Assembly (NCBI GenBank): GCA_045536155.1
Contig: JAZSMZ010000055.1
Location: 1-13,426, forward strand
Direction: 5' to 3'
Length of the DNA stretch: 13,426 nt
Source: JAZQNC01 sp045536155
GTDB taxonomy: Bacteria > Bacillota > Clostridia > Oscillospirales > CAG-272
Under the pieces are notes generated by a model, which searched no databases, was not told the DNA's origin, and saw only the letters and a list, made by a program, of their open reading frames with translations. Made by a program: the position numbers and the translations under genes. Below are positions 1 to 6,095 of this stretch, piece by piece (position 1 is the stretch's first letter; every line of letters starts with the position of its first letter).

Positions 1-221
1 CCCCCTTTATCCCCCCGGTGTTTTTTGGGGTGGGGGGGCCGGGGGAACCTTTCCAAAGCCCCCCGGAGCCGCAAAACTAATTTATACCCACAAATCATCC
101 GACACATCTGTTAAAGTTTCTGTTTTCTTTTTTTGCAATAATCTTGACTCGCCCAAAACTCAAGTTTTATCACTATTCATCAAGTGACTTTTTGAGTTTG
201 AGGGGGTCTCGGGGGAACTTT
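1..221. other. Gene-free stretch with G/C homopolymer runs at the window edge
   Basis: No convincing coding region lies here; the open frames that cross it are antisense to secA or are read through the repeats. The first 60 bases are dominated by runs of C (1-5, 11-16) and G (27-30, 32-38, 41-45). These can fold as a C-run/G-run hairpin, and the G runs alone could form a plus-strand G-quadruplex at 27-45. The middle part, about 70-190, is AT-rich and featureless. No canonical hairpin plus U-tract terminator for secA was found on the minus strand. Confidence 0.6.
27..72. repeat. G/C-run imperfect palindrome, copy A
   Basis: An imperfect inverted repeat: a CCGGGGG arm (39-45), a CTTT/AAAG inner pair, and a CCCCCGG arm (60-66). 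It aligns base for base, with one gap, to the repeat at 199-245. Shared elements are the GGGGGAAC arm, the T-run/AAAG centre, the C-run arm, and the following AGCCGCA. Similar G-rich palindromes occur between genes in gut Clostridia, but that comparison is from memory and was not searched here. Confidence 0.5.
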
Positions 222-245
222 TTAAAGTTCCCCCAAGCCGCAGCA
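199..245. repeat. G/C-run palindrome, copy B, overlapping the secA stop codon
   Basis: Bases 211-221 and 224-234 are perfect reverse complements (11 bp, GGGGGAACTTT / AAAGTTCCCCC) with almost no loop. The secA stop codon (222-224) lies at the centre, and the last secA codons (Gly-Glu-Leu) form one arm. The repeat matches copy A at 27-72 in both arms and in the flanking AGCCGCA. It may work as a transcription or mRNA-stability hairpin for secA, but no U-tract follows it on the minus strand, so it is not a standard intrinsic terminator. Confidence 0.6.
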
Positions 246-2975
246 CTTTTTGTACTTTTTACCGCTTCCGCAGGGACAAGGGTCGTTTCTGCCGACCTTC
301 TGACCAACCTTAACGGGATTGGGGCGTGCGGATGCGGCGGGCTTTTGAGGGGAGGATGCCGACGATTCACCCGTCACACGCACTACCTCGACTCGCTGCA
401 TCTGCTGACCGGGCTTGGGTATTACCGAAAGCACCTTGCGAACGGTTTCTTCGCGAATCGATGCTATCATCTCGTCGAACATATCGGCACCCGAGATGCG
501 GTATTCAGATATAGGATTGCGCTGTGCGTACGCCTGAAGGCCGATGCTGCCGCGAAGGTCGTCCATCGCATCGAGGTGATCCATCCAATGCATATCGACC
601 GATCGGAGCAGGATTATGCGCTCGACTTCGCGCATATCATCCTTGCCAATAAGCTCATCCTTCGATTCGTACACCTTCATTGCGCGCTCCAAAAGGAGAG
701 CGGTAATATCGCTCGGCTCGAGCTTTGAAAGCTCTTCGTCGGTATAATTGAAATCGTTTTCGTTGCAGAGTATGCCGTAAAAATGACTGCGAAGTCCGGC
801 AAAATCCCATTCGGCGGCGCTCTCGCCGACAGCATACTGCTCTACCGCCTGCTCGACGGTACTCTTTATCATGTTGGAGATCTTCTCCTTCATGTCGTTG
901 CCGTCGAGAACCTCGGAACGCTGATTGTAAATAACTGTACGCTGCTGATTCATGACATCGTCATATTCAAGCACGTTTTTACGTCTGGTAAAGTTTTGGT
1001 CTTCAAGATGCTTTTGCGCGCTTTCGATAGAGTTCGAGAGTATACGCGCTTCGATGGGCTCGTCATCTCCGAGTCCGAGATTTTCAACCACGGCAGCGAT
1101 CCTCTCCGAGCCGAACAGGCGCATAAGATCGTCATCGAGCGCAAGGAAGAAACGCGATTCGCCGGGGTCGCCCTGACGTCCCGAGCGTCCGCGGAGCTGA
1201 TTGTCGATTCGACGGCTTTCGTGACGTTCTGTACCGATGATGAAAAGTCCGCCCGCATCGCACACCTGCTTTGCCAGAGGAGCAATGGCCGCCTTGTGCT
1301 TCGCATAGAGCTGACGGTAGAGATTGCGCGCATCGTTTAATGCGGTATCTTCGGTTTGTGCGGAGCTTACGGCAAAGCCGATGGTGTCATCATCGTAGCC
1401 TTGGCGCTGCATATCTTTTTTAGCCAAAAATTCGGGGTTTCCGCCGAGCAGAATGTCGGTTCCTCGTCCTGCCATATTGGTCGAGATGGTAACAGCTCCG
1501 AGTCGGCCTGCCTGTGCAACGATCTCGGCCTCTTTTTCGTGGTATTTCGCGTTAAGAACGGTATGCTCGATACCCTCACGCTTAAGACGGGCGGAAAGTG
1601 CCTCCGACTTATCTACCGATACGGTACCGACAAGTACGGGCTGTCCCTTTTTGTGACATTCGATGATCTGGCGCACGATGGCATCGTATTTGCCCTTTTG
1701 ATTTTTATAAACAACATCGGGATGATCTTCGCGGATCATGGGCATATTGGTGGGGATAGCCACAACGTCGAGTCTGTAGATCTCACGGAATTCGTTTTCC
1801 TCGGTGAGAGCGGTACCCGTCATACCCGACAGCTTTTTATACATTCTGAAGTAGTTCTGGAATGTAATTGTTGCGATGGTCTTGTTTTCTTTCTGAATAT
1901 CAACGTGCTCTTTTGCCTCGATCGCCTGATGAAGTCCGTCGGAATAGCGGCGTCCGGGCATAATGCGTCCGGTAAATGAGTCAACGATAAGAACGGCGCC
2001 GTCCTTAACGACGTACTCGACGTCGCGGTGCATAATGCCGTGCGCCTTGACGGCCTGATGCACGTAGTGGGCAAGCTCGCTGTTTTCGGGATCGGAGAAG
2101 TTTTCGATTCCGAAGAACTTTTCGGCCTTGGCAATACCCGATGCCGTGAGCACGGTGGTGCGAGCCTTTTCGTCAACGATATAGTCGGCATCGACGTCGT
2201 CGGTGCTCTCCTTGGCATCGATCTCCTTGATGCGGAATTCCTTCATCTTGCATACGAGAGAGTTTGCACGGTCGTACATATCGGTAGATTCGTCGCCCTC
2301 GCCCGATATGATAAGAGGAGTTCTCGCCTCATCAATGAGAATGGAGTCGACCTCGTCGACGATGGCAAAGACGTGCCCTCTCTGTACCTGATTGCGCTTG
2401 TATACCACCATGTTGTCACGCAGATAGTCGAATCCGAACTCGTTGTTTGTTCCGTATGTTATATCGCTTTGGTATGCCTGCTGTTTTTCTGCTTTGGTCT
2501 GACCGTGGCAGATAAGTCCCGTTGTCATTCCCAAAAATCCGTAAACGCGGCCCATCTCCTCGGATCCGACGCGCGCGAGATATTCGTTTACCGTTACGAT
2601 GTGCACTCCGTTTCCGCAAAGCGCGTTGAGATATGCCGGCATGGTTGCAACGAGGGTCTTACCTTCACCTGTCTTCATTTCGGCAATTCTGCCCTGATGA
2701 AGAATGATACCGCCCATCAGCTGTACGCGGAAGGGGCGCTTGTCGAGCACGCGTGCGGCCGCCTCGCGGACTGCGGCAAAGGCATCGGGAAGAATGTCAT
2801 CCTCGCTCTCGCCGTTTTTGAGTCGCTCGCGCAGAGCAGGCGTGACCTGCTTCAATTCCTCGTCGGTCATCGCCGAGTATTTGTCGGCAAGGGCCTCTAT
2901 TTCGTCGACCGTTTTCACGATCTTTTTGATCTGTCTTTCGCTGTAAGTGCCGATAATCTTATCTATAAGACTCAT
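222..2975 (-). CDS. secA: Protein translocase ATPase subunit SecA
   Basis: The ATPase motor that drives unfolded preproteins through the SecYEG channel at the inner face of the cytoplasmic membrane. The 917 residues are close to the family norm (about 840-900), with a clostridial-type insertion in the second helicase domain. Visible motifs are Walker A MKTGEGKT (100-107), the TYGTNNEFGFDYLRDN block (173-188), DEVDS (207-211, Walker B), AGRGTDILLGG, and ERHESRRIDNQLRGRSGRQGD. A C-terminal SEC-C zinc site has Cys900, Cys902, Cys911 and Cys912. The start is supported by AAAGGA at 2991-2986, 10 nt upstream. It is divergent from trmL with its own promoter. Two oddities are noted. The normally near-invariant Arg-Asp after YLA reads Val-Gly (136-137), and the last residues and stop codon lie inside a palindromic repeat. 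Identity is certain from the sequence. Confidence 0.98.
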   Translation of the reverse strand: MSLIDKIIGTYSERQIKKIVKTVDEIEALADKYSAMTDEELKQVTPALRERLKNGESEDDILPDAFAAVREAAARVLDKRPFRVQLMGGIILHQGRIAEMKTGEGKTLVATMPAYLNALCGNGVHIVTVNEYLARVGSEEMGRVYGFLGMTTGLICHGQTKAEKQQAYQSDITYGTNNEFGFDYLRDNMVVYKRNQVQRGHVFAIVDEVDSILIDEARTPLIISGEGDESTDMYDRANSLVCKMKEFRIKEIDAKESTDDVDADYIVDEKARTTVLTASGIAKAEKFFGIENFSDPENSELAHYVHQAVKAHGIMHRDVEYVVKDGAVLIVDSFTGRIMPGRRYSDGLHQAIEAKEHVDIQKENKTIATITFQNYFRMYKKLSGMTGTALTEENEFREIYRLDVVAIPTNMPMIREDHPDVVYKNQKGKYDAIVRQIIECHKKGQPVLVGTVSVDKSEALSARLKREGIEHTVLNAKYHEKEAEIVAQAGRLGAVTISTNMAGRGTDILLGGNPEFLAKKDMQRQGYDDDTIGFAVSSAQTEDTALNDARNLYRQLYAKHKAAIAPLAKQVCDAGGLFIIGTERHESRRIDNQLRGRSGRQGDPGESRFFLALDDDLMRLFGSERIAAVVENLGLGDDEPIEARILSNSIESAQKHLEDQNFTRRKNVLEYDDVMNQQRTVIYNQRSEVLDGNDMKEKISNMIKSTVEQAVEQYAVGESAAEWDFAGLRSHFYGILCNENDFNYTDEELSKLEPSDITALLLERAMKVYESKDELIGKDDMREVERIILLRSVDMHWMDHLDAMDDLRGSIGLQAYAQRNPISEYRISGADMFDEMIASIREETVRKVLSVIPKPGQQMQRVEVVRVTGESSASSPQKPAASARPNPVKVGQKVGRNDPCPCGSGKKYKKCCGLGEL

Positions 2976-3041
2976 TTTTGAAAAATCCTTTCAAAACATT
3001 AACTGACTTTTTTGCAGATTGCTCCGATTATAATTATATCC

Positions 3042-3070
3042 ATTATAACACACTCTCGCATGAATTGTAA
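3042..3070 (-). promoter_or_regulatory. Sigma-A-type promoter of secA
   Basis: On the minus strand, a -35 TTACAA (3070-3065) and a perfect -10 TATAAT (3047-3042) are separated by exactly 17 bp. Transcription would start near 3035, giving a leader of about 60 nt before the secA ATG at 2975. Seen directly; activity is inferred. Confidence 0.75.
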
Positions 3071-3153
3071 TCATATTTTGTTAATAATGGGAGGATTTTT
3101 TGTGTTTTATGCAGCCATTTTATAAAAAAATCACCTTTTTACTGCCTTTCTTC

Positions 3154-3182
3154 TTGATTTTGCGGCAAAAAGGTCGTATAAT
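3154..3182 (+). promoter_or_regulatory. Sigma-A-type promoter of trmL
   Basis: A -35 TTGATT (3154-3159) and a perfect -10 TATAAT (3177-3182) are separated by 17 bp. The predicted start is near 3189, about 36 nt before the trmL ATG. Confidence 0.75.
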
Positions 3183-3224
3183 ACTCTTTGGTTTAAATAT
3201 CTATCATTTGAAAAGGATCTCGCT

Positions 3225-3719
3225 ATGGCAGACATAAATATCGTTTTGGTTGAGCCCGAAATACCGCAGAATACGGGAAACATCGCCCGTACCTGTGCCG
3301 CTACGGGAGCGGCCTTGCATCTCGTAAAACCGCTCGGATTCAAAATCGACAACGCGAAATTAAAGCGCGCAGGGCTTGATTATTGGCACGAGCTTGACAT
3401 CACCTATCACGAATCGCTCGCCGATTTTCTTGAATATGCCGAGGGTGAGAATCTCTTTTATTTTACCACAAAGGCACCTCGTGCATACACCGAGGTAAGC
3501 TATCCGAAGCGCGTATTTTTGCTGTTCGGCAAGGAGACCGCAGGATTGCCCGAAAGCTTGCTCTATGCCAATGTCGAGCGCTGTGTCCGCCTTCCCATGC
3601 GTCACAACCTCCGCTCGCTTAATCTTTCTAACACCGTCTGTGTGGCGGTATACGAAGCTCTCCGTCAAAGAGAGTTTGAGGGACTCGAGGAATTCGGAAA
3701 AATGGGACAGGAATTATGA
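3225..3719 (+). CDS. trmL: tRNA (cytidine/uridine(34)-2'-O)-methyltransferase, TrmL/CspR type
   Basis: A SpoU-class (SPOUT) methyltransferase that uses S-adenosylmethionine to methylate the ribose of the wobble base of leucine tRNAs in the family's characterised members. All three conserved blocks are present: IPQNTGNIARTC (13-24), LFGKETAGLPESLL (100-113) and LPMRHNLRSLNLSN (123-136). The last two build the trefoil-knot cofactor site. The 164 residues are normal for the short, single-domain TrmL branch. The start is supported by AAGGA at 3213-3217, 7 nt upstream, and by the promoter just before it. The stop TGA overlaps an ATG (ATGA) of a short frame that leads into the disrupted gene downstream. 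A terminator hairpin begins about 30 nt after the stop. Confidence 0.93.
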   Translation: MADINIVLVEPEIPQNTGNIARTCAATGAALHLVKPLGFKIDNAKLKRAGLDYWHELDITYHESLADFLEYAEGENLFYFTTKAPRAYTEVSYPKRVFLLFGKETAGLPESLLYANVERCVRLPMRHNLRSLNLSNTVCVAVYEALRQREFEGLEEFGKMGQEL

Positions 3720-3925
3720 ATTACGAAAAGATGATAATATCGTCTGAAAGAATATCGGTTTTGTCAAACAAAGCCGATATCTCTTTTTGCGGCGATCTTT
3801 GAGATTTCTGTTCGCTTGAAGCTGCAGATGATTTCGATGCGGTAACGAGCCGCCGATTGGAAAATTCCGAGGTGTACGAGCACGATTACTGCCGCAAAAA
3901 CGGAGAAAGGCTCTTCCCTTTATGA
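3716..3925 (+). pseudogene. Likely disrupted 5' part of the following unknown gene
   Basis: One frame runs from an ATG at 3716 (overlapping the trmL stop as ATGA) to a TGA at 3800-3802. In the same frame it then reads on with gene-like codon use, rich in GAT, GAA, GAG and TTC, to a second TGA at 3923-3925. The downstream 463-residue frame is +1 relative to this and is open from 3846, so the two overlap across 3846-3922. A single extra base, for example in the A-run at 3896-3900, would explain the switch. Together the pieces would make a protein of about 545 residues interrupted by one stop and one frameshift. The alternative is that 3716-3962 is non-coding (terminator plus leader) and the gene simply starts at 3963. 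I cannot decide without homologues or read data. Confidence 0.45.
3752..3788 (+). terminator. Intrinsic terminator after trmL
   Basis: A 13-bp stem (3752-3764 with 3768-3780, one G-T wobble) with a 3-nt loop is followed by CTCTTTTT (3781-3788). It is well placed to end the trmL transcript. It lies inside the open frame that starts at 3716, so either that frame is not translated or the hairpin acts as an attenuator for the downstream gene. Confidence 0.75.
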
Positions 3926-3962
3926 GGCGACCGATCACATATCGCATAGCGGAGACAGCTTT

Positions 3963-5354
3963 GTGCGCACCTTTGAGGGATGCGATACGCTGAAACTGAC
4001 GCTTAATGTAAAGCCCGACATCGATTACGAAATGCTTTTGGGATATCCGATAGGCGACGTCTTGTGCGACTGCATCTGTATGCATTCAAAGGAGAGCCAA
4101 GACCTGCTCGCGGTCACTTTCGGCGACGTTGCTTTTAAAGGCGGCAGACGAGAAATGCTCGTATCGGGCAACGGCGGAATAATGCTCGTTTTGGGCAAAA
4201 AGCACGGCGCGGTTCGTACAGCATCATCGCTGATGCGCACTCTCACACGCTCGCAAAAGCTTACCAAGAAGCGTGAGATATGCCCAGATATTATCGGCGA
4301 CGGCATCGGAACATACCGCAGCTTTATAGAAAGCTCGGTATCTTTTCTGCGTCATTTCCATACAAATCAAAAGCACCCCACCGCCGAAGAGCTTTACTTT
4401 GCCGTCCGCGCCTTTTGTGCTCTCGGACTTTATTCGGATGCCAAAAATGCTCTCTGCCATTTCCGCGACAGATTTGAGCTTGCAGGTCATTTTGAAAACA
4501 CGTTCGGCGATATCGGATTTTTCCCGAATGTGGGTGCTGTGTCATATTTTCTGCTGTCTGCCGACGAGTATTTTTCCTGCACTCACGACACTTCCCTTCT
4601 TAAAGGTCTTTTGCCGATGATCGACTTTGCCGCAAAGGCGGAGATACGGGAAAGCCGATGCTCGCTTATGCATCCCCCTGGCTGTGAGCGCGAATTTTTA
4701 TCCGGCCGTCTTCCTGCTGCCAACCTTCATTATGCATCGGCAAGAAGCACTATTTTATTTGAGCGCTCACTCATTGCGGCATCCCATCTTTTGCCCGACG
4801 AAAAAGCGCTTTTCGCCGATTGTGCAAAGAAGGCCGAAAAGGCGTTGGAGGCATCTTTTATAACCGAGAGCGGTGCTAAGTCGTTCGCCCTCTGTGCAGA
4901 ATTCAACCGCAAGACCCGTTTTAAAGCAGGCTTTTGCGACAAATGTGCTTCGAACGGTCGCTTTGTTATCGAAATGCTCGAAAGAAAAAGCGATATGCGC
5001 TATTTATGCGACAAATGCTTTGCTGACGAAATGCGCGATGGGACAAATATATCGCCCCAAAAGGCAGATACCGATATTCTTTTGCCCTACGACAGATGCC
5101 TGCTTATCGCATTGGGACATATAGGCGATGATATCGCCTCACTTGCCGATGAGCTCATTTCAAACGACGAGCTTGACGCTTTCGGAATACTGCTTTTGCA
5201 CGCCGCAAAAAACAAACTGCCCATCGCCGAAAGCATGACTGAGATGCTCTTTCGGAAAATGGGCAGTGATGCGCTGTTATTTGACAAATCAGCAGCGCTC
5301 GTCAACGCAAATGCAATGCTTTGCGAGGCGCTGGCGCGATATTTTAAAACTTGA
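3963..5354 (+). CDS. Unrecognised 463-residue protein with a CxxC-x20-CxxC motif; possible carbohydrate-enzyme-like fold
   Basis: I do not recognise a named family. The first 80 or so residues look beta-rich. From about residue 118 the protein is helical, with paired helices and short loops (for example LYFAVRAFCALGLYSDA, 144-160, and the region 209-228). This layout resembles beta-sandwich plus (alpha/alpha)6 glycosidase-like proteins, but no catalytic acids could be assigned. Cys325, Cys328, Cys349 and Cys352 form two FCDKC/LCDKC knuckles that could bind zinc. No signal peptide or membrane segment is seen. The GTG at 3963 is the first usual start in this frame and has GGAG (3951-3954) 8 nt upstream. 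Coding-like sequence in other frames upstream suggests the true gene was longer. No promoter was found just upstream. The 3' end overlaps the convergent DUF1599 gene by 11 bp. The reading frame is likely real; the function is unknown. Confidence 0.7.
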   Translation: MRTFEGCDTLKLTLNVKPDIDYEMLLGYPIGDVLCDCICMHSKESQDLLAVTFGDVAFKGGRREMLVSGNGGIMLVLGKKHGAVRTASSLMRTLTRSQKLTKKREICPDIIGDGIGTYRSFIESSVSFLRHFHTNQKHPTAEELYFAVRAFCALGLYSDAKNALCHFRDRFELAGHFENTFGDIGFFPNVGAVSYFLLSADEYFSCTHDTSLLKGLLPMIDFAAKAEIRESRCSLMHPPGCEREFLSGRLPAANLHYASARSTILFERSLIAASHLLPDEKALFADCAKKAEKALEASFITESGAKSFALCAEFNRKTRFKAGFCDKCASNGRFVIEMLERKSDMRYLCDKCFADEMRDGTNISPQKADTDILLPYDRCLLIALGHIGDDIASLADELISNDELDAFGILLLHAAKNKLPIAESMTEMLFRKMGSDALLFDKSAALVNANAMLCEALARYFKT

Positions 5355-5940
5355 TTCCCCTTGCCTTTATAAGGCCGAAGATGCTGTAATTGATGATGTC
5401 CATGAGCTGGGCGTCCTCACCCTCGGAGTGAGCGGGTGCGCCTCCCTTTAAAAAGCTTTTGATCCTGAGCACGCGGATTATTACCTGATCGGTAATGGAC
5501 TTTCCGTCCATTTCGACCCATGCGGCACCGTAGTCGTGATTTTTTCTGCGGCAAAGCTCGCACACCTCGTCGAGCACCGCTCTAAAATATTTCATAACGG
5601 TTTCAACCGATACAGCCTCGGCCGCATCGGGATTGGAAACGTAATGGTCGGCATCGAAGAATATATCGCTGAAGCGATGCTTCATCAAAACGACAGCGGC
5701 GTAATTGATGATTCCTATAAATTCGCCCTCTCTTCCCTCGCCTACGGCAGAAACGTCACCGTTTTCCTCGAGAGTGCGGACTCTTTTAACCTTTATCCAG
5801 AGTGTATCTATAAGCGATATATCGCGAAAATACAGCCAAGTAGGGCCATAATCTCCAAGCTTTTTGCAAAAAAGATCGCAGCATTCGTCAACAATATCGC
5901 CGTAAACCTTATTCCAATCGGAATTTACATCGTATTTCAT
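5344..5940 (-). CDS. Tandem DUF1599-domain protein (two copies)
   Basis: The 198 residues contain the same unit twice. Copy one has GDYGPTW (29-35), LIDTLW and EFIGIINY (73-80). Copy two has HDYGAAW (135-141), SITDQ and MDIINYS (180-186). The pattern matches the DUF1599 family, which Pfam now names nucleotide modification associated domain 1; its biochemical role is not established. I chose the ATG at 5940 over an upstream ATG at 5976. The downstream site has AAGGA 7 nt ahead. The 5976 ATG sits inside the -10 box of a good promoter and so would precede the transcript start. The protein appears cytosolic, with no signal peptide or membrane segment. The neighbours (trkA divergent, an unknown gene convergent) give no hint of a DNA-modification cluster. 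Family call fairly sure, function open. Confidence 0.85.
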   Translation of the reverse strand: MKYDVNSDWNKVYGDIVDECCDLFCKKLGDYGPTWLYFRDISLIDTLWIKVKRVRTLEENGDVSAVGEGREGEFIGIINYAAVVLMKHRFSDIFFDADHYVSNPDAAEAVSVETVMKYFRAVLDEVCELCRRKNHDYGAAWVEMDGKSITDQVIIRVLRIKSFLKGGAPAHSEGEDAQLMDIINYSIFGLIKARGIKF

Positions 5941-5974
5941 CGCGTTATCCTTTATGATTTTTTGTATCAAAGCC

Positions 5975-6003
5975 ATTTTACCACAAAATCTTTCTCATTT
6001 CAA
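5975..6003 (-). promoter_or_regulatory. Promoter of the DUF1599 gene
   Basis: On the minus strand, TTGAAA (6003-5998) and TAAAAT (5980-5975) are spaced 17 bp apart, with an extended -10 TGG just before the -10 box. The predicted start near 5968 leaves a leader of about 28 nt before the ATG at 5940. Confidence 0.65.
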
Positions 6004-6023
6004 GACAAATTTTCGATATATTA

Positions 6024-6051
6024 TTGCAAAACGGCGATATTTTGGTATAAT
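6024..6051 (+). promoter_or_regulatory. Promoter of the trkA-trkH operon
   Basis: A -35 TTGCAA (6024-6029) and a perfect -10 TATAAT (6046-6051) are spaced 16 bp apart, with an extended -10 TGG immediately upstream. It is divergent from the DUF1599 promoter; the two -35 boxes are about 20 bp apart. The predicted start near 6058 leaves a leader of about 38 nt. Confidence 0.72.
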
Positions 6052-6095
6052 ATTGTTAAATATATTATTTTTTTGAGAGGCAATCGGACGAAAAA

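Noticed and set aside
156..169. AAAACT-CA-AGTTTT palindrome as secA terminator
   Set aside because: The stem is short, AT-rich and has a 2-nt loop, too weak to call a terminator.
144..172. Plus-strand promoter TTGACT with TTATCA or TTTATC
   Set aside because: The -10 is poor and it would drive only antisense transcription into secA, with no gene to serve.
2028..2981. Long plus-strand frame (317 codons) and others at 144-728, 783-1340 and 1356-1979
   Set aside because: All are antisense to secA, whose protein is unmistakable. They have no plausible domains or consistent start sites and arise from codon bias.
3800..3802. TGA read as an amino acid (recoded UGA)
   Set aside because: Trp is encoded by TGG in the neighbouring genes and trmL ends with TGA at a normal length, so the standard code applies.
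3800..3845. Selenocysteine insertion at the TGA
   Set aside because: No convincing SECIS-like hairpin follows the TGA, and a separate frameshift would still be needed downstream.
3890..3905. Programmed ribosomal frameshifting at the A-run
   Set aside because: The run is only five A, it does not fit the usual X-XXY-YYZ slippery pattern, and the required shift is +1 rather than -1. An upstream in-frame stop also remains.
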